DNA of 27,291 nucleotides from Phaeodactylibacter sp964397205. Its GTDB lineage: Bacteria; Bacteroidota; Bacteroidia; Chitinophagales; Saprospiraceae. Numbering within the stretch: position 1 is the first letter of the stretch; each line of letters starts with the position of its first letter. The translations under genes were made by a program, and so were the position numbers. Below are positions 7,346 through 14,873 of the stretch, in pieces. The notes beneath the pieces are model-generated. The model worked only from the letters and a program-made list of their open reading frames with translations, was not told the origin of the DNA and did no database searches. The stretch spans positions 1 to 27,291 of the forward strand of contig CAYNIT010000030.1 in assembly GCA_964397205.1 (NCBI GenBank), in the 5' to 3' direction.

Positions 7346-8187
7346 TTAATGCCTTACTAACAGGGTGCTAGCTATTAAGAGTGTACTGTTCATACTTGGC
7401 TGAAGTACGGCTGCCATTTCAACCGTTAATTTTGGCAGCCCTTCAAAGCCTGGCGCAGGAGGAGCATCGGCCAAACTTTTTCCATTAACTCCCAGCTCCA
7501 GCCAAGCTTTTTTCGCTCTGGTAGGCCCTAAGTGCTTGTTTGGAGGCCAGCCTTTGAGCTAAAAAAGGCCACTTTTTCGGTGATACTGCGTTGCTTTTCT
7601 TGGCCGTACCTCAGGGTATGCCCTTCGAAAAGCGCCTTGTCTTACCGAAAAATTGACACTTTTCACTTTCAAATCCGACCTCCAAACAAGCACTAAATCT
7701 GCGCCCCCGTGCTTTTTTGACCCTCCAACTAAGGTAGGAGCAATGTCATTGGCTTGCAACTTCCATTTTTCAGCTCCTTCCCAACCGTTTTCTGACATCA
7801 ATTCATACAAAGCTTCTCCAACAGTTTTTGTTTGTTTACGCGCTGGCGCAGGCCATTGGAAGTAATTCCAGTACGCTTCCCGAAAAGCAACAAGAAGCGC
7901 TCTCGGGCGTAGCTGCGGTACACCATAGTCTGCAGAAAACAACAGCCTCCATATCCCCACGGTAGCCCAACTCCAAAAGACGAGCCAATATTTGCTTTCG
8001 ATAGTTGGCAAATTTATTGCTCATCAGCCCCTTGACATTCTCAATCATGACGGCCTTGGGGCAAGTTTGTTCCACAATTCGAAGTGCTTCCGGGAACAAA
8101 TCTCTTTCGTCGTCATACCCCAATTGCTTGCCTGCTACGGAAAAGGGCGGGCAAGGCACTCCCCCGGAAAACAAATCAACTCCTTAT
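7346..8187 (-). pseudogene. Decayed DNA (cytosine-5-)methyltransferase, truncated, frameshifted and interrupted
   Basis: Recognisable C5-methyltransferase pieces lie in order on the minus strand. Motif IV is GGVPCPPFSVAGKQLG (PC catalytic loop, near 8170) and motif VI is MIENVKGL. Then come SADYGVPQLRPRALLV (motif VIII) and a target-recognition stretch reading NDIAPTLVGGSKKHGGADL, followed, past the insertion at 7532-7693, by GPTRAKKAWLELGVNGKS and PKLTVEMAAVLQ (near 7400). Lesions: motif I and the rest of the N-terminus are absent. A base appears lost near 8180, because IRDALSSHK and GVDLFSGG sit in different frames. An extra A on the minus strand at about 7952 shifts the frame between ELGYRGD and WRLLFSADYG. 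The inserted element brings a stop at 7559-7561. Similarity ends near 7400, before the motifs expected after 'VLQ'. No endonuclease gene is nearby. It is certainly non-functional as an enzyme. Confidence 0.88.
7532..7693. mobile_element. 162-bp MITE-like element inserted in the methyltransferase remnant
   Basis: The 15-bp terminal inverted repeats are perfect: GTGCTTGTTTGGAGG at 7532-7546 and its reverse complement at 7679-7693. They are flanked by a direct TAA at 7529-7531 and 7694-7696. Removing one TAA plus the element (165 bp) restores an in-frame methyltransferase junction, G-A-D-L then G-P-T-R-A-K, so the insertion boundaries are supported by the host gene. Internally the element is an imperfect palindrome: TTTTTCGGT (7573-7581) and ACCGAAAAA (7644-7652) are in exact mirror register, and GCTTTTC/GAAAAGC lies near the centre. 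It has no coding capacity, so it would need a transposase in trans. A 3-bp TAA/TTA duplication fits IS5-related (IS1031-like, TNA) elements, but the family is an inference. Confidence 0.85.
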
Positions 8188-8245
8188 GAGAAGATAGAGC
8201 ATCTCGGATTTTTGCCCATTGGGCGGCTCACGGCTTTTGGGGGCT

Positions 8246-8283
8246 AAAACAAAAAGCCCGCAACGCTGATGCGCTGCAGGCTT
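8246..8283 (-). terminator. Rho-independent terminator of rpsA
   Basis: On the minus strand a 13-bp stem (8283-8271 with 8266-8254, two G-T pairs) closes a 4-base ATCA loop and is followed by TTTTTGTTTT. It begins 37 bp after the rpsA stop and is the strongest terminator in the window. The methyltransferase remnant begins only about 60 bp beyond it. Confidence 0.9.
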
Positions 8284-8320
8284 AATTGTATCTATCCAAT
8301 GGAGAAGGGAAGCCTCAGGC

Positions 8321-10537
8321 TTACTGCTTGTCTTTGTCTTCGCCTTCGCCCTTGTTCTCGGTGTCCCCTTCTTCCTCATCTTCCAGCTGATCTTTCAGCT
8401 GGTTAAAGGCTGCCAAGTCGCCAAGCGTAGACTTCTCGACGGAAGACTGTTGCTTTTTGACTGCCTTGCGGGTTTCCTTGCGTTCCTTTTGCTTCTCCTT
8501 GCGTACTTCGTCTTCCGCCTCGCGACGGATGTCTTCCAGGTAGCGCAGGTGAGAAACAAGGATGCGCTTATCGTCTCGGTTGAACTCGATGACCTTGACC
8601 GTCAGGCTCTCTTCCACCTCTGCCAGCTGCCCATCTTCCTTGCGGATATGCTTGATGGGAGCAAAAGCTTCCAAACCATAGGGCATCTGAACGATCGCCC
8701 CCCGGTCGTCCTTGCGTACCACCGTAGCTTCGTGGTAAGAGCCCACGGGGAATACATTTTCGAATGTATCCCAGGGGTTTTCTTCCAGCTGCTTGTGGCC
8801 AAGAGACAACTTGCGGTTCTCCTTATCAATATCGAGAATCATGATATTGATGGTCTCCCCAACCTTCGTGAATTCGGAAGGGTGAGAGAAGCGCTTGGTC
8901 CAAGAAAGGTCGGAAATGTGGATCATACCGCCGATGCCCTCCTCCAGCTCGACGAACACGCCGTATGGAGTAAGGTTCTTGACCTCTCCGCTGTGTTGGC
9001 TGCCCTCCGGGAAGCGCTCTTCGATGTCGCTCCAGGGGTCTTTTGACAGCTGCTTTATAGAAAGGGACATCTTGCGGTCTTCGCGGTCAATGGTAACGAT
9101 CTTAGCATCGTATTCCTGCCCGAGCTTGAAGTATTCGCGGGCGTTGATCGGCTGATTGCTCCAGCTCACCTCAGATACGTGGATCAAGCCTTCTACGCCC
9201 GGTTGTATTTCCAGGAAGGCTCCATAATCCTCAATGTTGACGATCTTGCCTTTGACGACAGCTCCTTCCTTGATGCTTTCATCCAGCACATCCCAGGGAT
9301 GGGGCTGCAGCTGCTTCAACCCAAGGGAAATCCGCTTCTTGTTCTCATCGAAGTCGAGCACCACCACATTGATCTTCTGATTGAGCGAAAGCACTTCGCT
9401 CGGGTGGCTGATGCGCCCCCAGGAGATGTCAGTGATGTAAAGCAGGCCATCGACGCCGCCAAGGTCGAGGAATGCGCCAAAGTCGGTGATGTTCTTGACG
9501 AGGCCTTCCAGCACCTGCCCTTTTTCCAGGCTCGCGATGATCGCTTCCCGCTGTTCCGCCAGGTCGCTCTCGATGAGCGCCTTGTGGGAAACCACAGCGT
9601 TTTTGATTTGCTCGTTGATCTTCACTACTTTGAATTCCATGGTCTTTCCGACGTAGGAATCATAGTCGATGATAGGCTTGATATCAATTTGTGAGCCGGG
9701 CAGGAAGGTTTCCAGCCCGCCGCAATCGACAATGAGGCCGCCCTTGGTCTTACTGATGACGGTGCCTTTGATGACAGTGCCGTTCTCGTAGGAATCAACG
9801 ATATTTTCCCAGGCGCGCAGCAGTTTGGCTTTCCGGCGGGAAAGCACCAGCTGCCCTCTGGCATCTTCTTGTTGCTCTACGTACACGTCGATGGTGTCAC
9901 CGACTTCCAAATCAGGCGTGTCACGGAATTCGGATAGCGACACCAGGCCATCCGACTTGAAATTGATGTCCAGCACGACGTCTCCGTCGCTGATGGAAGT
10001 GACTCTGCCCTTGACAATTTCATTTTCGATAACAGAAGTGAGGGTGGAATCGTACTGATTTTCCAATTGCTCCCGCTCCTCCTCAGAGTAAGCGAGCCCG
10101 GAGCGGCGGTCAGCCTCCCAGTCAAAATCATCGTGCGCCGTTTCGGCTACTACTTCCTCCTCTTCCAGCTCTTCTTCGGGCTCCTCATCGCTTCCGGAAG
10201 ACTCTTCCTCCGCTTGCTTTTCTTCGGATGCTCCTTCTTCCTGGCTTTCAGCTACCTCAGCAGCCTCCGCTGTTTCCTCAGTGGCGGCGGTTGCCTCTTC
10301 TGCCGCTTCCGGCTGAGGTGCTTCAGCCGCTTTTTCTTCTTCTTTCTTTGGCTCTTCTTCCGCCTGAGGCGTTGCTGCCTCTTCGGTTTTTTCCGCCTCT
10401 TCAGCTGTTTCTGTTACTTCTGCTTGGGGCGTTTCCGGCTGCTGTTCCGGTGTATCATCAGCAGCTTGGCTTTCTTCTGCCTGGTTTTCGGGCATTTCCT
10501 GCCCTTCTTCTTTTTCCAAATCTTTGTCGTCTAGCAT
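8321..10537 (-). CDS. rpsA: 30S ribosomal protein S1 with long acidic N-terminal extension
   Basis: S1 binds mRNA on the small ribosomal subunit and promotes initiation. Six S1/OB repeats are visible at about 173-236, 255-320, 340-409, 427-497, 513-584 and 599-664. The middle ones carry the classic signatures GAFLDLGGVDGLLYITDISW and YGAFLEIQPGVEGLIHVSEVSW. The length is 738 aa, against 557 in E. coli. The excess is a ~135-residue N-terminal stretch almost entirely of Glu, Ala, Gln, Pro, Thr and Ser, and a ~70-residue charged C-terminal tail. Both look disordered. The start is ATG 10537, and a -7-type promoter box lies 93 bp upstream. A strong terminator follows at 8283-8246, so the gene is probably monocistronic. 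The S1 identity is secure; the role of the extension is unknown. Confidence 0.97.
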   Translation of the reverse strand: MLDDKDLEKEEGQEMPENQAEESQAADDTPEQQPETPQAEVTETAEEAEKTEEAATPQAEEEPKKEEEKAAEAPQPEAAEEATAATEETAEAAEVAESQEEGASEEKQAEEESSGSDEEPEEELEEEEVVAETAHDDFDWEADRRSGLAYSEEEREQLENQYDSTLTSVIENEIVKGRVTSISDGDVVLDINFKSDGLVSLSEFRDTPDLEVGDTIDVYVEQQEDARGQLVLSRRKAKLLRAWENIVDSYENGTVIKGTVISKTKGGLIVDCGGLETFLPGSQIDIKPIIDYDSYVGKTMEFKVVKINEQIKNAVVSHKALIESDLAEQREAIIASLEKGQVLEGLVKNITDFGAFLDLGGVDGLLYITDISWGRISHPSEVLSLNQKINVVVLDFDENKKRISLGLKQLQPHPWDVLDESIKEGAVVKGKIVNIEDYGAFLEIQPGVEGLIHVSEVSWSNQPINAREYFKLGQEYDAKIVTIDREDRKMSLSIKQLSKDPWSDIEERFPEGSQHSGEVKNLTPYGVFVELEEGIGGMIHISDLSWTKRFSHPSEFTKVGETINIMILDIDKENRKLSLGHKQLEENPWDTFENVFPVGSYHEATVVRKDDRGAIVQMPYGLEAFAPIKHIRKEDGQLAEVEESLTVKVIEFNRDDKRILVSHLRYLEDIRREAEDEVRKEKQKERKETRKAVKKQQSSVEKSTLGDLAAFNQLKDQLEDEEEGDTENKGEGEDKDKQ

Positions 10538-10931
10538 TGAAAGAATGCTTTTTAGGTTAAAAAATGTTGTGAACGCTTCCGAAAAGCTTGAGAATCAAGT
10601 GCTTGCTCCTGGCTTTTCAAAGAAGCGGGGCAAAGGTACAGGAATTATTCAGGATTGTAAAGCAAAAGCTTGAATTTCAGTGCATTTGGGTTACGCCCAT
10701 GATTTACAGAGGCAGGAGGGGAACAAATCCATGCAGAAGCTTGTCCAAGCTCTGTCGGGAAGGCTTCTTGGCGATTTGCTGGATGATCGTAACATCCAAA
10801 GAAGAAAAATTTGTACTTTGGCTCTTATAGTTTAGTATGCCGGACTAGAAGCTGACGATGAGTTTTGAGCATCCTTAACACAGCAAGCCGTCCGGCCTCC
10901 TTTGATAACCGGTTAAACCAGATTTTGGATT
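10538..10931. other. Divergent intergenic region between rpsA and fadD
   Basis: These 394 bp lie between two genes pointing away from each other. They hold the rpsA -7-like box at 10631-10638. A 7-bp inverted repeat, GCCGGAC (10839-10845) with GTCCGGC (10890-10896), lies across 44 bases ahead of fadD. I find no convincing fadD promoter. An 80-codon frame on the plus strand (10588-10830) has biased, unfamiliar composition and no neighbour link, and I do not call it a gene. Confidence 0.6.
10631..10638 (-). promoter_or_regulatory. Putative rpsA promoter -7 box
   Basis: On the minus strand this reads TACCTTTG, an exact match to the Bacteroidota -7 consensus TAnnTTTG. The expected TTG 20 bp upstream is not there: the position reads TTT, and the nearest TTG is 24 bp away, so only half of the promoter is supported. 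It predicts a leader of roughly 85-90 nt. Confidence 0.5.
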
Positions 10932-12608
10932 ATGAGCGACCAACGGCCATGGCTTAAGAATTACCCAAGCGGCATACCCGCCAACATCAACGCAGACCAA
11001 TATTCGACCCTGGTTGAGATGTTTGAGGAAACATTCAAGAAGTACGGCAGTCGTACGGCTTTCGCCTGTATGGGCAAAGAACTCAGCTTTTCGCAACTTG
11101 ACAAGAAGTCCCGGGATTTCGGCGCCTACTTGCACTCCCGAGGGCTGCAGCCGGGCGACAAAATCGCCCTGATGATGCCGAATTTGCTACAGTACCCCAT
11201 CGCCCTATTCGGTGCGCTGAGAGCGGGCTTGATTGTCGTCAATACCAACCCGCTCTATACGCCGCGTGAAATGCGGCATCAGTTCACCGACTCCGATGTA
11301 AAGGCGATCGTTATCGCGGAGAACTTTGGGTCGAACTTGCAGAAGATCATGGCGGACACCAACATCTCCACCGTCATCACAACGAGTATCGGGGAGCTGC
11401 TGGGTTTTCCTAAGAAACACATCGTCAACTTTGTGGTCCGCAACATCAAGAAGATGGTGCCGAAGTACGACATCCCCAATACGGTAAGCTTTTCCGACGC
11501 GCTCAAGCAGGGCAAACGCTTTACCCTCGAGGAATATAAAGGGGAGCCGGATGATGTGATCCTGCATCAGTACACTGGAGGCACAACGGGCGTGGCAAAG
11601 GGGGCTATGCTGACCAACCGCAACTTGGTGGCCAACATGCTGCAAATCCGCGCCTGGATGATGCCCTTCCTGAAAGAAGCCGAAGAAGTGGCGCTGAACC
11701 CGCTGCCCTTGTACCACATCTTTGCCTTTACCGTCAATTGCCTGGCGCTCATGAGCTTTGGGACAACCAACGTGCTGATCACCAACGCCCGGGACTTGGA
11801 CTCGGTCATCAAGGCCATGAAGGATTACCCCATTTCTTTGGTCACCGGCGTCAACACCCTCTTCAACGCCCTGATCAACCACAAAAATTTCGAGACAGTC
11901 GACTTTTCCAATTTGAAAGTTACCGTTGGGGGTGGCATGGCAGTACAGCGCTCCGTGGCGGAAGCTTGGCAGAAAATTACGGGCTGCCAGCTTTCCGAAG
12001 GCTACGGTATGACGGAGTCTTCCCCCGTAGTCAGCGTCAACCCACTGGATGATACCGGCCGCATCGGCACCATCGGCATACCCGTGCCTTCCACTGATGT
12101 GCGCATCGTGGATCGGCAAGGCAATATCTTGGCGAACAATCAGGCAGGCGAGCTTCAGGTGAAGGGGCCACAAGTGATGAAGGGCTACTACAACCGCCCG
12201 GAAGATACCAAAAAGACCGTGGTAGACGGCTGGCTTTGTACTGGAGATGTGGCGATGATCGATGATGACGGCTTTATGCGTATTGTCGACCGCAAGAAAG
12301 ACATGATCCTTGTTTCGGGTTTCAACGTATACCCCAACGAGGTCGAAGAGATCGTCGCTGCCCACCCTAAAGTATTGGAGTGCGCCGCTATCGGGCTGCC
12401 GGATGAAAAGTCCGGAGAAATTGTCAAGATATTTGTGGTGCGTAAAGACAAATCCCTGAAGGAAAAAGAGCTGATCGAATACTGCCGGGGCGAACTGACC
12501 GCCTATAAGGTGCCCAAACAGGTAGAATTCCGCAAAGAATTGCCCAAAACGAACGTCGGGAAAATCCTCCGCCGGGAATTGCGGGAGGAAACCGCTGGCC
12601 AATCGTAA
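10932..12608 (+). CDS. fadD: Long-chain fatty acid-CoA ligase (FadD-type)
   Basis: The enzyme activates long-chain fatty acids with ATP and CoA to acyl-CoA for beta-oxidation or lipid remodelling. At 558 aa it matches E. coli FadD (561 aa). ANL-superfamily motifs are present in order: the phosphate loop YTGGTTGVAKGAM at about 214, the region NPLPLYHIFAFTVNCL at about 255, YGMTESSPV at about 358, GWLCTGDVA, and the hinge/linker DRKKDMILVSGFNVYPNEVE at about 453-472. The catalytic lysine lies in the C-terminal TNVGKILRREL. There is no signal peptide. A RidA-type gene starts 79 bp downstream on the same strand. It runs divergently from rpsA. Confidence 0.95.
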   Translation: MSDQRPWLKNYPSGIPANINADQYSTLVEMFEETFKKYGSRTAFACMGKELSFSQLDKKSRDFGAYLHSRGLQPGDKIALMMPNLLQYPIALFGALRAGLIVVNTNPLYTPREMRHQFTDSDVKAIVIAENFGSNLQKIMADTNISTVITTSIGELLGFPKKHIVNFVVRNIKKMVPKYDIPNTVSFSDALKQGKRFTLEEYKGEPDDVILHQYTGGTTGVAKGAMLTNRNLVANMLQIRAWMMPFLKEAEEVALNPLPLYHIFAFTVNCLALMSFGTTNVLITNARDLDSVIKAMKDYPISLVTGVNTLFNALINHKNFETVDFSNLKVTVGGGMAVQRSVAEAWQKITGCQLSEGYGMTESSPVVSVNPLDDTGRIGTIGIPVPSTDVRIVDRQGNILANNQAGELQVKGPQVMKGYYNRPEDTKKTVVDGWLCTGDVAMIDDDGFMRIVDRKKDMILVSGFNVYPNEVEEIVAAHPKVLECAAIGLPDEKSGEIVKIFVVRKDKSLKEKELIEYCRGELTAYKVPKQVEFRKELPKTNVGKILRRELREETAGQS

Positions 12609-12687
12609 AGCAACAAGGAAGACCGGTTCCGAGGCTTTTTGTTCGGGCAACCGGCATCAGCTCCCTACACAAAACAATAACAGTTCT

Positions 12688-13113
12688 ATGCCATCAAATA
12701 AATTTGACGCTGCCAAAGCGCCCAAGGCGGTGGGGCGGTATCCGCACGCCCGGCGCGCGGGCAATCTTCTGTTCCTTTCCGGCATCGGCCCGCGCGATCC
12801 CGAAACGGATGCCGTGCCTGGCCTGGAGCAATCTCCTACCGGCAACTACAAGCAATTTGACTTTGAAGCCCAGTGCCACGCTGTGTTCCAAAACGTCAAG
12901 CGGGTGCTGGAAGCCAGCGGCGCCAAGTGGGAAGACCTCGTGGATGTGACGGTATTCCTCACCGATATGCAACGGGACTTCCTGACTTACAACCGCATCT
13001 ACGGCGAGTATTTCAAGGATCATCAACCCTGCCGGACCACCGTTGGCATCGACGCTCTGCCTACGCCGATTGCTATTGAGCTGAAGTGCATTGCGTTGGT
13101 AGATGGCATTTAG
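12688..13113 (+). CDS. RidA family protein, 2-aminomuconate deaminase-like
   Basis: RidA/YjgF proteins are trimeric cytoplasmic enzymes that hydrolyse reactive enamines/imines; one branch contains 2-aminomuconate deaminase of kynurenine/aminophenol breakdown (family knowledge). This 141-aa protein has the family's substrate-binding arginine Arg116 in CRTTVGIDALPTPIAIE and the closing glutamate in IELKCIAL. Its N-terminal YPHARRAGNLLFLSGIGPRD and the FEAQCHAVFQNVKRVLEASG stretch resemble the aminomuconate-deaminase branch more than the canonical short RidA. No other kynurenine-pathway gene is present, so the substrate is open. It follows fadD by 79 bp, possibly in the same transcript. Confidence 0.87.
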   Translation: MPSNKFDAAKAPKAVGRYPHARRAGNLLFLSGIGPRDPETDAVPGLEQSPTGNYKQFDFEAQCHAVFQNVKRVLEASGAKWEDLVDVTVFLTDMQRDFLTYNRIYGEYFKDHQPCRTTVGIDALPTPIAIELKCIALVDGI

Positions 13114-13283
13114 CGATGAGCACTCAATAACTGTCGGTTTTCTAGGAGCGCTTTTTCCTTTATCCGGCGTTAAACAACCGCCTTGGCTAAAGAAAAAATC
13201 GCTAGCCTATCTAAACCCGACACTTATTTATCTCTCATCGCTTAAGATCCCTGCCTTGTATACCACAATTCCCAAGACTGCCG

Positions 13284-13314
13284 TTGTAATGCAGGCAAGG
13301 ATCAGCTATCTTTG
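13284..13314 (+). promoter_or_regulatory. Bacteroidota-type promoter for the DUF6089 gene
   Basis: TTG at 13284-13286, exactly 20 bp, then TATCTTTG at 13307-13314. This is a full match to the Bacteroidota TTG/TAnnTTTG promoter. The gene start at 13356 lies 41 bp downstream; this disfavours the in-frame ATG at 13326, only 11 bp from the box. Confidence 0.75.
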
Positions 13315-13355
13315 CCCTCCTTTTTATGGAAATGTTCCTAAAAACTGAATCAACC

Positions 13356-14186
13356 GTGAAAAATGCACTACTCGCAGCCGTGATGTTGTTCGGGCTAGCC
13401 GTCCATCTCGATGCTCAAAAAGGCTGGGAAGCCGGAGGTTGGGCTGGCGCTGCTTTCTACTTTGGCGATTTGAATACCAATTACGACCTCAGTTCGCCCG
13501 GCCCGGCCGGAGGGCTGGTGGCACGCTACAACTTCAACAAGCGCATCTGCCTCAAAGTATCGGGCAACTACGCGCAGGTCAGCGCGGATGACGCCAATTC
13601 TTCCAACCCATTTGAACGGGCGCGCAACCTTAGCTTCGAATCGGACATCATCGACGGCACAGTGCAGTTCGAATTCAACTTTCTCCCTTATACCCATGGC
13701 AGCCGGGACGAATTCTTTACCCCCTATGTTTTCGCGGGCTTCAATGTCTTCTATTTCAACCCCATGACCGAATACGAAGGGGAAATGGTAGAGCTTCGAC
13801 CCCTGGGGACCGAAGGGCAGTTCCGGGGAGAAGAGTACTTTAGTGTGAATGGCGGGCTGGCCTACGGCATCGGCATGAAACTGTCGCTGACCTATGAACT
13901 CAGCCTCAACTTTGAGCTCAACGCCCGCTCCTTGTTTACCGACTACCTGGATGATGTCAGTACTGTCTATCCTGATAAGGACGACCTGGAGCAGCTGCGG
14001 GGCGAAATAGCGGTAGCCCTTTCTGACCGCTCCATTCCGATCGACGGCATAACGAACAATCAAATCGGGCGCGAAGGGACACAGCGGGGCAACAGCACTA
14101 ATAATGACACCTTCGTCACTTTGGGCGTCGGCCTGGTTTACTACTTTGGCGACCTCGACTGCCCGGATACCGGGCGTGATTTCTGA
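13356..14186 (+). CDS. Outer-membrane beta-barrel protein, DUF6089 family
   Basis: I prefer the GTG at 13356: it gives a clean signal peptide (MKNALLAAVMLFGLAVHLDAQ, the first residue being initiator Met from GTG) and agrees with the promoter just upstream. The ATG at 13326 would add ten charged residues before it. The mature part has family hallmarks as I recall them: GAAFYFGDLN near the start, SADDANSSNPFERARNLSFE, YVFAGFNVFYFNP, RPLGTEGQ, LFTDYLDDVSTVYPD, and a final aromatic-rich strand GVGLVYYFGDLDCP. It has 276 aa and is probably a small barrel in the outer membrane; its function is unknown. yjbQ starts 47 bp later. Confidence 0.85.
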   Translation: MKNALLAAVMLFGLAVHLDAQKGWEAGGWAGAAFYFGDLNTNYDLSSPGPAGGLVARYNFNKRICLKVSGNYAQVSADDANSSNPFERARNLSFESDIIDGTVQFEFNFLPYTHGSRDEFFTPYVFAGFNVFYFNPMTEYEGEMVELRPLGTEGQFRGEEYFSVNGGLAYGIGMKLSLTYELSLNFELNARSLFTDYLDDVSTVYPDKDDLEQLRGEIAVALSDRSIPIDGITNNQIGREGTQRGNSTNNDTFVTLGVGLVYYFGDLDCPDTGRDF

Positions 14187-14233
14187 AGGCGCCGGAACCT
14201 GAGCACTGCCAGATCGTTTGGAATAAAAAAAGC

Positions 14234-14647
14234 ATGGTACAGCAAAAAAGCATCACCCTCAGCCCCTTGCCCCGGGGATACCACATCATAACACCAGAAA
14301 TTGAGCGCCGCTTGTCGGGCATATTGCCCGAGCGGGGGCTGCTGCATTTGTTCCTGCAGCATACCTCCGCTGCCCTGGCCATCAATGAAAATGCTGACCC
14401 CGATGTGCGGGAAGATTTTGAGCGCATCTTCAATCACATTGTCCCGGAAAACCTGCCATTCCTCAAACACACCATAGAGGGGCCAGATGACATGCCCGCT
14501 CATATCAAAGCTGCCATGATCGGCGCTTCCGTAAGCATCCCAGTTTCGGAGCGCCGGCTCAATTTGGGGACCTGGCAGGGCATCTACCTCTGCGAATTCC
14601 GCAATCAGGGAGGAGCTCGCAAGTTGGTGGCTACCCTGTACAGCTGA
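14234..14647 (+). CDS. yjbQ: YjbQ/UPF0047 family protein (secondary thiamine-phosphate synthase)
   Basis: The 137-aa protein matches the UPF0047/YjbQ family along its whole length. The conserved blocks are QHTSAALAINENADPDVREDF (metal/phosphate-binding His and acidic residues), EGPDDMPAHIKAAMIG, and GTWQGIYLCEFRN near the C-terminus. The family has a weak thiamine-phosphate-synthase activity in E. coli, hence the name; its main physiological role is not settled (family knowledge). It is cytoplasmic with no signal peptide. It starts 47 bp after the DUF6089 gene and probably shares its promoter. Confidence 0.92.
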   Translation: MVQQKSITLSPLPRGYHIITPEIERRLSGILPERGLLHLFLQHTSAALAINENADPDVREDFERIFNHIVPENLPFLKHTIEGPDDMPAHIKAAMIGASVSIPVSERRLNLGTWQGIYLCEFRNQGGARKLVATLYS

Positions 14648-14873
14648 CCGCCCTTTCCAGATTGGCAAAATCTGCCTATCTTTATAGTACACTAGCGGTG
14701 AGGGAAACAGTAGACCGCCACCTATTCAGTTGCAACTGCATCATAACCAGATTATTATTTACAAATAAAATGTTCGAGCACTTTGTTCCTTTACCACTGT
14801 TGCTGTATACCATAACCAGATTGGTTTGCCACAAAGGCAGCATCGGCAAACTCGAAACCGAATACTGTATTAC

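Noticed and set aside
7302..8283. Active restriction-modification or phage-defence system
   Set aside because: Only a broken methyltransferase is present; no endonuclease, no helicase and no accessory gene.
10809..10820. TACTTTG-like box as a fadD promoter
   Set aside because: One base short of TAnnTTTG and no TTG at the right distance.
10588..10830. 80-codon plus-strand frame in the rpsA-fadD gap
   Set aside because: No recognisable motif, no translation signal, and it overlaps the rpsA promoter region.
11205..12650. A 481-codon open frame on the minus strand opposite fadD
   Set aside because: It is wholly antisense to a well-conserved FadD gene, has a His/Asp/Val-rich composition typical of reverse-complement reading and shows no domain.
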